Assembly: GCF_011752045.1 (NCBI RefSeq)
Contig: NZ_JAAKXW010000001.1
Span: 1,364,001-1,428,000, forward strand
Source of the DNA: Microbacterium hydrocarbonoxydans
Lineage (GTDB): Bacteria > Actinomycetota > Actinomycetes > Actinomycetales > Microbacteriaceae
Reading direction: 5' to 3'
Length of the DNA stretch: 64,000 nucleotides
The position numbers and the translations under genes were made by a program. Each line of letters begins with the position of its first letter. Within the stretch, counting starts at the first letter, position 1. The notes under the pieces are model-generated. The model ran no database searches, was not told the origin of the DNA, and worked only from the letters and a program-made list of their open reading frames with translations. This document shows, one piece after another, positions 27,933-36,124 of the stretch.

Positions 27933-28958
27933 TCAGGCGATGCGGGTTCCCGGAGGAAGCCGTCTCGCCGGCGTGCGCGTGCGCGCCCACGCGCCGGCGA
28001 ACAGGCCCGCGGCGACGACGACCTGCACGCCCAGTCCGACGAACCAGCTCGGCACCGAGGAGTCGAGGATCTCCCGGGGCGTGCGGTAGTCGTCCGGCGT
28101 CGACGTCGTGTCGCAAGCGTCCCAGATCTGCGGCTGCGGCGGCTGCTGGGCGCTGCGCACGCCGAGCTTGATCTGGCCGAACATGTCGACCGGATAGCCG
28201 TCGGGGGAGAACTCGGTCGGAGTCGCGTCAGCGAGCACGACGAACGGGTTGGCGGCCAGCGTCCACCAGACGAGGTCGAAGCGCGGCACCTCGTACGTCT
28301 GCGTGTCCCAGCGGTCGCAGACGGGTTGGCCGTTCGCATCGAACGGACGCTGCTGAGAGGTCACGTCGGTGCGCACGGCCAGGCCGCCGAGCGCGAACAC
28401 GATGAGCGTGCCGATCACGAACGCCGCGACCACGAGGTACGTCGAGGCGACCGAGAAGAGGGGACGGGCGATGAGTCCGCTCAGTCCCACCCCGATCGCG
28501 GCGACGATGACGATCTCCGCCATCAGCACGAGCAGGGAGACCGCGAGGACCACGGGGTTCGCCCCGCCTCCGAGCAGTCCCACCGCGAGGAACGGCAGCG
28601 CCACGACGAGGAAGGCGCCGCCGGTCGCGACGGCCGCGACGAGCTTGCCGAGCATGATGTCGCCGGTCGAGACCGCGGTGACCTGCACGGCCGCGAGGGT
28701 CGCCGCGTCGCGGTCGCCGTTGATCGCGTTGCCGCTGAGCGTGGGCGAGACGAGAACCACGAGCAGGAGCACCATGTTCACGACGATGGAGAACACCCCG
28801 GCGCCGACGAACTCGCCCCAGGAGTAGACGGCGAAGGCGAGCCCGGTGACGCCGAGCAGCACCAGGGCGAAGACGCCGAGCAGGATGTACCAGCCGACGC
28901 TGCGCAGGCGCTGGGTCAGCTCGAGGCGGGCGATGATCCCGATGCTGGAGATGCTCAT
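27933..28958 (-). CDS. ABC-2 type transporter permease
   Basis: A membrane protein of 341 residues with six main hydrophobic segments. It starts with LELTQRLRSVGWYILLGVFA and has a conserved cytoplasmic piece VSPTLSGNAINGDRDAATLA, typical of ABC-2 permeases. A large extracytoplasmic loop (about 205-295) containing Cys residues precedes the last segment. Its start ATG overlaps the ATPase stop by 4 bases (ATGA), so the two are translationally coupled and form one exporter. The substrate is unknown. Confidence 0.88.
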   Translation of the reverse strand: MSISSIGIIARLELTQRLRSVGWYILLGVFALVLLGVTGLAFAVYSWGEFVGAGVFSIVVNMVLLLVVLVSPTLSGNAINGDRDAATLAAVQVTAVSTGDIMLGKLVAAVATGGAFLVVALPFLAVGLLGGGANPVVLAVSLLVLMAEIVIVAAIGVGLSGLIARPLFSVASTYLVVAAFVIGTLIVFALGGLAVRTDVTSQQRPFDANGQPVCDRWDTQTYEVPRFDLVWWTLAANPFVVLADATPTEFSPDGYPVDMFGQIKLGVRSAQQPPQPQIWDACDTTSTPDDYRTPREILDSSVPSWFVGLGVQVVVAAGLFAGAWARTRTPARRLPPGTRIA

Positions 28959-29950
28959 GCTCCGGCCTCCGTCCCGCTCGGGGCCTCAGGTGGCGGTGGC
29001 GGGGAGGCCGCCGCCTGCGGCGGTGCGACCGCCGACGGATGCAGGTTGAGGAACGTGTGCTCGAGCGCGCTCTGCGCGGGGGCGAACTCGGAGACGGCGA
29101 GCCCCGCGGCGACGAGGGCCTGCAGTCCCCCGGATGCCGCGGCCTCGCTCTCGAAGCCGACCAGCACCGCCCCGCGGTCGGCGCCGAGCGCCTCGGGCGG
29201 GACGCCGAGAGCTGAGGCGACCTGCCAGGCGTCCGCGCTCTGCCGCGCGGCATCCGCCCCGACCAGCCGGATCCGCCATGCGCGCATCATCGCCTGCGCC
29301 GGGGCGGTGTCGACGACGGCGCCGGCGACGAGGAAGACCGCATCGTCGACGACCTCCTCGAGCTCGGAGAGGATGTGGCTGGAGATGAGCACCGTCCGCC
29401 CCTCCGCGGCGAAGCGCCGCAGCAGCACGCGCAGCTGGATGCGCGCCTCGGGGTCGAGGCCGGAGGCCGGCTCGTCGAGCAGCAGCACCTGCGGGTCGTG
29501 CACGAGCGCCCGGGCGAGACCCAGCTTCTGCTTCTGACCGCGGGAGAGGACCTTTGCCGGCGCGTCGGCGAGCTCGGCGAGTCCGACGACGCGGAGCAGC
29601 TCCTCGGCCCGCGCCGCGGCGTCCGCCCGCGGGATGCCGTACAGCCGTGCCGTCGTCGCCATGGTCTCGCGGGCGGTGAGCGAGGGCCACGCCCCGAGCG
29701 CGTCCGGCATCCAGCCGAGCAGCCGGCGTGCGGAGAGCGGGTCGTTCACGGGGTCGACGCCGCCGATGCTGATCGAGCCCTCGTCGGGAGCGAGCAGGGA
29801 GGCGAGCATCAGCAGCAGCGTGGTCTTGCCTGCGCCGTTCGGCCCGACCAGGCCCGTGACCCGGCCCGGTGCGGCGCGCAGCGTCGCCGAGCGCACGGCC
29901 TGGACGGCCCCGAAGGACCTGCTGACGTTCTCGACGACGATTCCGGTCAT
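28955..29950 (-). CDS. ABC transporter ATP-binding protein
   Basis: The ATPase of an ABC-2 exporter, 331 residues. It has Walker A GLVGPNGAGKTTLLLM (Lys42), signature LSRGQKQKLGLARALVHD, Walker B QVLLLDEPASGLDP and the switch His in TVLISSHILSELEEV. About 90 C-terminal residues form an extra variable domain with a proline-rich tail (AAASPPPPPEAPSG). The start ATG at 29950 is where family similarity begins; the frame is open further upstream but not protein-like. It is coupled to the permease downstream. Exported compound unknown. Confidence 0.92.
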   Translation of the reverse strand: MTGIVVENVSRSFGAVQAVRSATLRAAPGRVTGLVGPNGAGKTTLLLMLASLLAPDEGSISIGGVDPVNDPLSARRLLGWMPDALGAWPSLTARETMATTARLYGIPRADAAARAEELLRVVGLAELADAPAKVLSRGQKQKLGLARALVHDPQVLLLDEPASGLDPEARIQLRVLLRRFAAEGRTVLISSHILSELEEVVDDAVFLVAGAVVDTAPAQAMMRAWRIRLVGADAARQSADAWQVASALGVPPEALGADRGAVLVGFESEAAASGGLQALVAAGLAVSEFAPAQSALEHTFLNLHPSAVAPPQAAASPPPPPEAPSGTEAGA

Positions 29951-30049
29951 GCGGTCAGTCTCGCACCGGGGCGCCGCGTTTCCGCGCAGGCGGACGCGGA
30001 TGCTCAGCCGACACGCAGGCTCGCAGGTCGGAGGTGCGAGAATCGAGCC

Positions 30050-30448
30050 GTGCGCACGATCCTCAACGTCATCTGGCTGATCTTCGCCGGCTTCGGGCTG
30101 TTCCTCGGCTATGTCCTCGCCGGCGTCCTGCTCTGCATCCCGATCGTGACCATCCCCTGGGCCATCGCCTCGTTCCGGATCGCCCGCTACTCGCTCTGGC
30201 CGTTCGGGCGGGAGATCGTCAGCAAGCCGACCGCGGGCGTCGGCTCCTTCCTCGGCAACGTGCTCTGGGTGATCCTCGCCGGGTGGTGGCTCGCGATCGG
30301 GCACATCGTCTCCGGCATCGCGCTGTGCATCACCATCATCGGCATCCCGATGGGCATCGCCGACTTCAAGCTCGTGCCGGTGTCGCTGATGCCGCTGGGC
30401 AAGGAGATCGTGTCCACCCGCGAGGGCGCGTTCGACCGCTCGCTCTGA
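30050..30448 (+). CDS. YccF-domain membrane protein
   Basis: A small inner-membrane protein of 132 residues with two repeated YccF modules. The first is LNVIWLIFAGFGLFLGYVLA with TIPWAIASFRIARYSLWPFG, and the second is LGNVLWVILAGWWLAIGHIV with IIGIPMGIADFKLVPVSLMP. Each has two membrane segments. The biochemical role is unknown. The start is a GTG at 30050, just after the divergent ABC gene region. A hemerythrin gene follows after 21 bases on the same strand. Confidence 0.88.
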   Translation: MRTILNVIWLIFAGFGLFLGYVLAGVLLCIPIVTIPWAIASFRIARYSLWPFGREIVSKPTAGVGSFLGNVLWVILAGWWLAIGHIVSGIALCITIIGIPMGIADFKLVPVSLMPLGKEIVSTREGAFDRSL

Positions 30449-30469
30449 GCCGCGCCTAGACTGGCGCGG

Positions 30470-30931
30470 ATGGATGCCGACCGCCTGATCGCCTGGGACG
30501 ACGAGCTGCGCAGAGCGCACACCCGGCTGCGGGCTGCGCTGGAGACCACCCGTGAGGCGCTCGCCTCCGGCACGGACGCACCGCAGGCCGCCTCGGACCT
30601 GCTGCTGTTCTGCATCGGCTTCTGCTCCGCCCTCGACGGCCATCACCGCAGCGAGGACCGTGCGCTCTTCCCGGCGCTGCGGACGGAGCATCCGGAGCTC
30701 GGCGGGGTGATCGACAAGCTCATGCAGGATCACTCGATGCTCTCACACCTGCTCGGCGGACTCCGTCACGCCGTGGAGAGCGGCGAGAGCCGGGACTCGA
30801 TCGAGCGCCACCTCGACGGGGTCGGCGCGATCATGGAGTCGCATTTCCGCTTCGAGGAGCGCGAGATCCTCGCCCCGCTGCGAGCACTCACCCTCGCGGG
30901 CGCGGTCCAGGACGCCCTCGGACCGCTCTGA
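30470..30931 (+). CDS. hemerythrin domain protein
   Basis: A four-helix-bundle protein of 153 residues with likely di-iron ligands: His17, His58/His59 and Glu62 (DGHHRSED), His88 (MQDHSMLSHLL), and His125 with Glu129 (ESHFRFEEREIL). Hemerythrin-like proteins bind oxygen or act in nitric oxide, oxidative or iron stress. Which applies here cannot be told. It may be co-transcribed with the YccF gene upstream. Its end is followed by an imperfect long-range hairpin with 10-bp arms (30938-30947 and 30985-30994). Confidence 0.85.
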   Translation: MDADRLIAWDDELRRAHTRLRAALETTREALASGTDAPQAASDLLLFCIGFCSALDGHHRSEDRALFPALRTEHPELGGVIDKLMQDHSMLSHLLGGLRHAVESGESRDSIERHLDGVGAIMESHFRFEEREILAPLRALTLAGAVQDALGPL

Positions 30932-31011
30932 TCCGGCTCCGGTCGCAGTTCGGCACGGTCCGGCGGCGGAACACCCGCACGAAGTGCGACCGGAACCGCG
31001 ATCGAAGCGCG

Positions 31012-32004
31012 TCAGCCGCGGAAGAACCCGACGCCGAGATCGGGATGGTCGACGAAGACGCCGTCGACGCCGGTGCGGGCGATCACGCCCCACTCGGCCT
31101 CGTAGTCGCCGTAGGCGCCCTTGCCCCCGGCCCCGCGGAACTCCGCGGAGAGGAAGGCGTTCTCGGGGCGCGCCGTCCAGGTGAACACCTTGAGCCCCCT
31201 GGCGTGCGCGTCCGCGACGATCGTGTTGCCCTTCGCGAGCAGCATCCGCTTGTTCACGCTGATGCCGTCGACCTTGCCGACGAGGCCGTCCAGACCCTTC
31301 GGCGTCACCGTCGCCTTGTACGAGAGCGCCTGCTTGCCCTGTGCGACGAGGAGGTCGTAGGGGCGACCCGATGCCTCGATGAGGTAGATGTACGACGCGA
31401 CGATGCCGCGGGCCTTCAGATCGCCGAGGATGCTCGACTCGAAGCACTCGACGATGAGGGGCAGCTCTCCGTCCGCCCAGCCCGCCGCGCGGAGGTCCCG
31501 TTCGATGAGGGGCGCGAGGTCCAGGCCGATGCTCGCGAAGTACGTCGCATGCTTCACCTCGAGGACCACGCCGATCTCCCTGCCGTGCTCGTGCGAGCCC
31601 GCCCGCACGATGTCGAGGACGTCGACGAGGCGCAGGATGGCCTGAGCGCCGTCGAAGCTCGCGCTGGAGAGGCGCACCTCCGGCAGCCGCTCGCGGCTGC
31701 GCAGGGTCGACAGCTCCGCCCACGTGAAGTCCTCGGTGAACCAGCCGGTCAGCGCCTGGCCGTCGACCCGCTTGGTCGTCTTGCGGTCGGCGAACTCCGG
31801 ATGCTCGGCCACATCCGTCGTGCCGGAGATCTCGTTCTCGTGCCGCACGACGAGGACGCCGTCCTTCGTCGCCACGACATCGGGCTCGACGGCATCAACC
31901 CCCATCGCGAGCGCGAGTTCGTAGGAGGAGCGACTGTGCTCCGGCCGATAGCCGGGGGCACCGCGGTGCCCGATCACGAGCGGGGATTTCCTGGGCACGC
32001 TCAC
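31012..32004 (-). CDS. glycerophosphodiester phosphodiesterase
   Basis: A GDPD-family enzyme of about 330 residues that hydrolyses glycerophosphodiesters to glycerol-3-phosphate and an alcohol. The TIM-barrel motifs are present: IGHRGAPGYRPEHS (His13, Arg14), AVEPDVVATKDGVLVVRHEN (Glu40, Asp42, His55), and EVKHATYF later. It ends RTGVDGVFVDHPDLGVGFF. No signal peptide is seen, so it is probably cytosolic. The start is a GTG; 32004 is chosen because GGGGGTG sits about 9 bases before it, and GTG 31998 is the alternative. Confidence 0.9.
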   Translation of the reverse strand: MSVPRKSPLVIGHRGAPGYRPEHSRSSYELALAMGVDAVEPDVVATKDGVLVVRHENEISGTTDVAEHPEFADRKTTKRVDGQALTGWFTEDFTWAELSTLRSRERLPEVRLSSASFDGAQAILRLVDVLDIVRAGSHEHGREIGVVLEVKHATYFASIGLDLAPLIERDLRAAGWADGELPLIVECFESSILGDLKARGIVASYIYLIEASGRPYDLLVAQGKQALSYKATVTPKGLDGLVGKVDGISVNKRMLLAKGNTIVADAHARGLKVFTWTARPENAFLSAEFRGAGGKGAYGDYEAEWGVIARTGVDGVFVDHPDLGVGFFRG

Positions 32005-32085
32005 AGCGTAGAACACCCCCGCGTCCGCACCGCGCGGGTATCGTGGAGGAAAGCGACTTCGACCCTCTTTGGAGTGAGGCCCACC

Positions 32086-32997
32086 ATGAGCAACTTCGCA
32101 TTCAACAATCCGGCGTTCCAGCAGCAGGACCCGCGCAACGTCGCGACCTACCCGGGCGGACCGCAGGCGGCTCAGGGTGCGCAGACCGCCTCGTTCCAGC
32201 ACGCGGGCATGGACGCCGCCGTCAACGCGCAGCTGGAGGGCATGTACGCCGCTCCCCCGGCCGGCGCGATCGAGACCGACCGGATGACGGTCGAGGACAC
32301 GGTCTGGAAGACCGCAGGCCTGTTCGGCATCCTCCTCGTCACCGCGGCGATCGGCTGGGTGTGGACCCTCGGCGGACTGAGCGTGAACCCGTACCAGGGC
32401 GTCTCGATGCTGCCGTGGATCATCGGCGCCCTCGGCAGCTTCGTGCTGGCGATGGTCGTCTCGTTCACCTCGCGCAAGAAGGTGCGCCCGGTGCTGATCT
32501 TCGCCTACGCGGCCTTCGAGGGACTCTTCGTCGGCGGGATCTCGGCGTTCTTCGAGATGCTCTGGCCCGGCATCGTCATCCAGGCGACGCTGGCCACCGT
32601 CTCGGTCGTGGCCGTCACCCTGGCCCTCTTCGCGAACGGCAAGATCCGCGCCTCGGCGAAGGCCACGAAGATCTTCATGATCGCGATGGTCGGCTACCTG
32701 GTCTTCTCGCTGCTGAACCTCGTCCTGATGTGGACGGGCGTCCTGCCGCAGGGTCAGGCGTTCGGCCTGTACAGCGCGGAGATCATGGGCATCCCGCTCG
32801 GCCTGATCATCGGCATCCTCGTGGTGCTCATGGCCGCCTACTCGCTGGTCCTCGACTTCGACCAGGTCCAGCAGGGCGTGCGCAACGGCGCTCCCCGCGT
32901 CTACGGCTGGCTCGGCGCCTTCGGCATCATGGTCACGGTCGTCTGGCTGTACGTCGAGATCCTGCGGATCATCGCGATCCTCCGCGGCAACGACTGA
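32086..32997 (+). CDS. Bax inhibitor-1/YccA family membrane protein
   Basis: A protein of 303 residues. The first 75 residues are soluble and Gln/Ala-rich (MSNFAFNNPAFQQQDPRN onward), followed by seven hydrophobic segments. It ends in WLYVEILRIIAILRGND, and SLVLDFDQVQQGV contains the paired acidic residues typical of the YccA/BI-1 subgroup. Family members are calcium or proton leak proteins or modulators of membrane proteolysis. GGAGTGAGG lies upstream of the ATG at 32086. A strong hairpin follows the stop. Confidence 0.9.
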   Translation: MSNFAFNNPAFQQQDPRNVATYPGGPQAAQGAQTASFQHAGMDAAVNAQLEGMYAAPPAGAIETDRMTVEDTVWKTAGLFGILLVTAAIGWVWTLGGLSVNPYQGVSMLPWIIGALGSFVLAMVVSFTSRKKVRPVLIFAYAAFEGLFVGGISAFFEMLWPGIVIQATLATVSVVAVTLALFANGKIRASAKATKIFMIAMVGYLVFSLLNLVLMWTGVLPQGQAFGLYSAEIMGIPLGLIIGILVVLMAAYSLVLDFDQVQQGVRNGAPRVYGWLGAFGIMVTVVWLYVEILRIIAILRGND

Positions 32998-33015
32998 CCC
33001 CGAGCAGCACCGCAC

Positions 33016-33047
33016 AAGGCCCGCCTCCCTCGTGGAGGCGGGCCTTT
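33016..33047 (+). terminator. hairpin terminator after BI-1 gene
   Basis: A 13-bp stem AAGGCCCGCCTCC with its complement, loop CTCGT, followed by T. It begins 19 bases after the stop of the Bax-inhibitor-like gene. Confidence 0.8.
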
Positions 33048-33159
33048 GCCATACTCGCGGGCCTCAGCGCAAGGGCCTGTGCTTCAGGAACGGGAACCGC
33101 CAGAGTGGCACACACGAAGCCCTGCCACCGCGGGGCTCCTGACACAAAGGAGCTGACTC

Positions 33160-33432
33160 ATGAGTTTCCTCGCCTTCCTTCTGCTCGGCCTCATCGCCGG
33201 AGCCATCGCCAAGCTGATCCTCCCGGGACGCCAGGGCGGAGGCTGGTTCGTCACTCTGCTCCTCGGCGTCGTCGGCGCACTGCTCGGCGGCTGGCTCGGC
33301 AGCGTGATCTTCGGCGCGAACCTCCAGGAGTTCTGGAGCCTGCAGACCTGGCTCCTCGCGATCGGCGGCTCGATCGTCGTCCTCCTGATCTACGGCCTGA
33401 TCGTCGGCCGTGGCGACCGGGTCCGCAGCTGA
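33160..33432 (+). CDS. GlsB/YeaQ/YmgE family stress membrane protein
   Basis: A small protein of 90 residues with three membrane segments: FLAFLLLGLIAGAIAKLILP, then TLLLGVVGALLGGWLGSVIF, then LLAIGGSIVVLLIYGLIVGR. The GLIAGAIAKLILPGRQGGGW motif identifies the transglycosylase-associated (GlsB/YeaQ/YmgE) family, often part of the general stress response. AAAGGAG is 7 bases before the ATG at 33160. Much longer open frames over this gene are out-of-frame shadows. Confidence 0.88.
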   Translation: MSFLAFLLLGLIAGAIAKLILPGRQGGGWFVTLLLGVVGALLGGWLGSVIFGANLQEFWSLQTWLLAIGGSIVVLLIYGLIVGRGDRVRS

Positions 33433-33457
33433 CCGCTCGCGCAGAGACCGCACACGT

Positions 33458-33495
33458 CCGTCCCCTTCGGCGCCCTCCGGTTCCGAAGGGGACGG
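33458..33495. terminator. bidirectional hairpin terminator
   Basis: A 13-bp perfect stem (CCGTCCCCTTCGG and complement) with a 12-base loop lies between the convergent GlsB-like and sigma-factor genes and ends 7 bases before the sigma-factor stop. Confidence 0.7.
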
Positions 33496-33502
33496 GCCCG
33501 TT

Positions 33503-34795
33503 TCAGCGTCCGGCGGCCTTGGCCTCGAGAAGCGCTCGTTCGCGGTCGTTCCCGGCGAGCGCGGCCGCGGCCGCGAACTCGCTCCGCGCCTCCTCCGTGC
33601 GCCCCAGACGCAGAAGCATCTCTCCGCGGGTCGCCGGCAGCAGGTGATAACCGCGGAGCGCCCCGGATTCCGCGAGGCGGTCGATGATGCGCAGGGCGGA
33701 TGCAGGGCCGGTCGCCATCGCCACAGCCACGGCGCGGTTCAGCTCGATCACCGGTGACGGCGCGATGCGCCCCAGCGCCTCGTAGAGCAGGACGATGCGC
33801 TCCCAGTCCGTCTCCTCCACGGATGCCGCCACGGCATGGCACTCGGCGATCGCCGCCTGGAGCCCGTAGGAGCCCCGGCCCGTGCCGAGCGCATCCGCCC
33901 TGGCGAGGGCGGCGCGCCCGCGCGCGATCCGGCTGCGATCCCAGCGACGGCGGTCCTGATCGCCGAGCAGCACCGGGTCGCCGTTCGCGTCCACGCGGGC
34001 GGCGAAGCGCGCCGCCGTGAGCTCCATGAGAGCGAGCAGGCTGTGCACGTCTCGCTCTCGCGGCATGAGCGCCGCCAGCACGCGCGTGAGCCTGATGGCC
34101 TCGAGGCTGAGTTCCGGGCGCATCCAGTCCGGACCGCTCGACGCCGCATGCCCCTCGTTGAAGATCAGGTAGAGCACGCCGAGGATCGCGCCGAGGCGTT
34201 CGCCGTGCTCCTCGCGCGGAGGCATCTCGAACGGCACGTTCGCGGCTGCGAGCGTCTTCTTGGCGCGCACGATGCGCTGCTGCACGGTCGCGGTCGGCAC
34301 GAGGAAGGCGCGGGCGATCTCCTCGCTGGAGAGGCCTCCGACGACCCGCAGGGTCAGCGCCACCTGCGCCTCTCTGGAGAGCACGGGGTGGCAGGAGATG
34401 AAGATCAGCCGCAGCACGTCGTCGTCGACGGCATCCGGGTCCCAGGGCGTCGCCTCGGCCTGCTCGGCCTGCTCGCGCTCGAGGTCGTGCGCGAGCACGG
34501 CGATGCGGTCGTCCAGGCGCTCCCGCCGTCGCCAGCCGTCGATCGCCTTGCGCTTGGCCACGGCCGTGAGCCACGCCGCGCCGTTGCGCGGCACGCCCTC
34601 CACCGGCCACTGGGAGAGGGCGTCGACGAGGGCCTCCTGGGCGAGGTCCTCGGCGAGTCCGAAGTCGCCGACCATCCGGGTGAGCGTCGCGACGATCTTG
34701 GCGGACTCGATGCGCCACACGGCGGCGACGGCGCGCTCCGCCGCTCCCCTGCCGGGGGCGGAGCGCGCCGTCTCGCTCGGGAGGATGTCGCTCAT
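33503..34795 (-). CDS. ECF42-type RNA polymerase sigma factor with C-terminal extension
   Basis: A sigma-70 family factor of 430 residues. Region 2 is at about 25-95 (FGLAEDLAQEALVDALSQWP) and region 4 at about 125-185 (VALTLRVVGGLSSEEIARAF then LVPTATVQQRIVRAKKTLA). A helical extension of about 230 residues with TPR-like character follows (RGRAALARADALGTGRGSYG, YEALGRIAPSPVIELNRAVA). That extension and the adjacent DGPF/YCII gene identify group ECF42, which has no anti-sigma factor and typically drives its own partner genes. It starts 1 base after the DGPF gene stop, so the two are coupled. Start: ATG at 34795. Confidence 0.9.
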   Translation of the reverse strand: MSDILPSETARSAPGRGAAERAVAAVWRIESAKIVATLTRMVGDFGLAEDLAQEALVDALSQWPVEGVPRNGAAWLTAVAKRKAIDGWRRRERLDDRIAVLAHDLEREQAEQAEATPWDPDAVDDDVLRLIFISCHPVLSREAQVALTLRVVGGLSSEEIARAFLVPTATVQQRIVRAKKTLAAANVPFEMPPREEHGERLGAILGVLYLIFNEGHAASSGPDWMRPELSLEAIRLTRVLAALMPRERDVHSLLALMELTAARFAARVDANGDPVLLGDQDRRRWDRSRIARGRAALARADALGTGRGSYGLQAAIAECHAVAASVEETDWERIVLLYEALGRIAPSPVIELNRAVAVAMATGPASALRIIDRLAESGALRGYHLLPATRGEMLLRLGRTEEARSEFAAAAALAGNDRERALLEAKAAGR

Positions 34796-34796
34796 C

Positions 34797-35222
34797 TCAC
34801 TGCTGGGCGCGCTGCGCCTGCTCCTCGCGCCAGCCCTCTTCCTTCTGGATCCACTCGTTGTCGGCCGGGAAGTCCTCCGGTCCCGTCACTCGGCGGACCT
34901 CGAGGTAGGAACCGGGTCCGAGCGGGGCGCGGCTCGCCCACTCCGCGGCCTCCTCGCGCGTGGACACCTCGATGATCCAGAAGCCGTTGAACAGCTCCTT
35001 GGTCTCCCCGTAGGGGCCGTCGGTGATCAGCGGCTTCTCGGCACTGAAGTCGACGACGAAGCCCTCGGCGGCATCCGTGAGGCCCTCGCCGGCGAGAAGG
35101 ACGCCGGCCTTCATCATGGACTCGTTGTACGCGCCCATGGCGGCGATGACCTCCTCGAACGGCATCTCCTTGTAGGCCTCGACGGCCTCGTCGTTCGAGC
35201 GCATGATCAGCATGTACTTCAT
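34797..35222 (-). CDS. YCII-related DGPF-domain protein
   Basis: A protein of 141 residues with the YCII-like ferredoxin fold. It starts MKYMLIMRSNDEAVEAYKEM and carries the TDGPYGETKELFNGFWIIEV motif that names the DGPF family. These proteins accompany ECF42 sigma factors and are their usual targets; their chemistry is not settled. The ATG at 35222 has AAGGAG 7 bases upstream and defines the start. The gene leads the two-gene unit with the sigma factor. A candidate ECF42 promoter is 50-80 bases upstream. Confidence 0.9.
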   Translation of the reverse strand: MKYMLIMRSNDEAVEAYKEMPFEEVIAAMGAYNESMMKAGVLLAGEGLTDAAEGFVVDFSAEKPLITDGPYGETKELFNGFWIIEVSTREEAAEWASRAPLGPGSYLEVRRVTGPEDFPADNEWIQKEEGWREEQAQRAQQ

Positions 35223-35270
35223 GGTGTGTCTCCTTGGTGGTGAAGGCCGTCTCTCGACCCTCTCATTGAA

Positions 35271-35300
35271 GACGTCGAACGGGAACGTCCGGGATCGACA
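35271..35300 (-). promoter_or_regulatory. candidate ECF42 promoter for the DGPF-sigma unit
   Basis: Reading leftward, TGTCGA (35295-35300) is followed after 14 bases by GTTCGACGTC (35271-35280), which contains CGAC. As I recall it, ECF42 promoters have a TGTCGA -35 element and a short CGA-containing -10. The distance to the DGPF start leaves a 5' leader of roughly 40 bases that includes AAGGAG. Confidence 0.5.
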
Positions 35301-35356
35301 TGCGCGCAGAAAAAAACTTCGGAGGATTCTTCGCGAGCCGCCCCTAGACTCGCTCC

Positions 35357-36028
35357 GTGACCGCCGCCGAACTCGCCGACAGCATCCGCCTGGCCCTCCG
35401 TGAGATCGCGGATCCGTCACTCGCCCCGGCGCAGCAGACGTACATGAAGTCGACGATGCCGTACCTCGGCGTGAAGCTGCCGGTGCTGCGGGCGGCGCTG
35501 CGGCCGCTCACGAGGGGCGTGACGGATGCCGACGTGCTGCGCGAGGCCGCGACGATGCTCTGGCGGGAGGCGACGCACCGTGAGGAGCGCTATGCGGCCA
35601 CGGCGCTGCTGGCGCTGAAGCCGCTGCGCGGCCGGCTCGACCTGCTCAACCTGCACGAGGAGTTCATCCGCACCGGCGCCTGGTGGGACCACGTCGACGA
35701 GGTGTCGGCGCGGATCACCGAGGTGCTGCGGAACCACCCCGTGGAGGTCACGCAGCTGATGCTGAGGTGGACCGCCGACGATGATCTCTGGATCCGCCGG
35801 TCGAGCATCATCTCGCAGCTGAAGCAAAAGGAGGCGACCGATCTCGAGCTGCTGACGATCGCGATCGAGTCGAACATCGAGGACACGGAGTTCTTCATCC
35901 GCAAGGCGATCGGCTGGGCGCTGCGCGAGTACGCGAAGACGGATGCCGAATGGGTCCGCGCCTTCGTCGCCGCGCACCCCGATCTCAGCGGGCTCTCCCG
36001 CCGGGAAGCGCTCAAGCACCTCTCCTGA
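35357..36028 (+). CDS. AlkD-like DNA alkylation repair protein
   Basis: A HEAT-repeat-like helical protein of 223 residues in the AlkD/AlkC DNA glycosylase superfamily. Typical segments are YMKSTMPYLGVKLPVLRAAL, RTGAWWDHVDEVSARIT with the paired Trp-Asp, DLWIRRSSIISQLKQKEATD, and FFIRKAIGWALREYAKTDAE (aromatic and Arg/Lys residues that contact the lesion in AlkD). It should excise N3/N7-alkyl purines. The start is a GTG at 35357, divergent from the ECF42 unit, so the two promoters share a gap of about 130 bases. Confidence 0.9.
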   Translation: MTAAELADSIRLALREIADPSLAPAQQTYMKSTMPYLGVKLPVLRAALRPLTRGVTDADVLREAATMLWREATHREERYAATALLALKPLRGRLDLLNLHEEFIRTGAWWDHVDEVSARITEVLRNHPVEVTQLMLRWTADDDLWIRRSSIISQLKQKEATDLELLTIAIESNIEDTEFFIRKAIGWALREYAKTDAEWVRAFVAAHPDLSGLSRREALKHLS

Positions 36029-36031
36029 CCC

Positions 36032-36092
36032 GCCGAGACCCCGTCTTGACGTCGAGACCCCGTCGTACCTGCGCAGGTACGACGGGGTCTCG
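36032..36092. repeat. perfect 40-bp palindrome plus extra half-copy
   Basis: Bases 36053-36072 (CGAGACCCCGTCGTACCTGC) are followed without spacer by their exact complement at 36073-36092. A further half-site, CGAGACCCCGTC, begins at 36034. It separates the convergent AlkD-like and guaA genes and can act as a terminator for both. The GAGACCCC core is shared with the repeat at 21.92-22.01 kb. Confidence 0.8.
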
Positions 36093-36124
36093 GCGACAGC
36101 CGGGGTGTCAGCGCGTCAGACGCG

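Noticed and set aside
33054..33160. Possible small RNA or short gene between the BI-1 terminator and the GlsB-like gene
   Set aside because: No coding frame with a ribosome site and no extended fold is visible apart from the promoter-proximal leader.
36032..36092. Integration attachment site
   Set aside because: There is no integrase gene or tRNA end nearby; the palindrome shares its core with another intergenic repeat, so a dispersed repeat or terminator is simpler.
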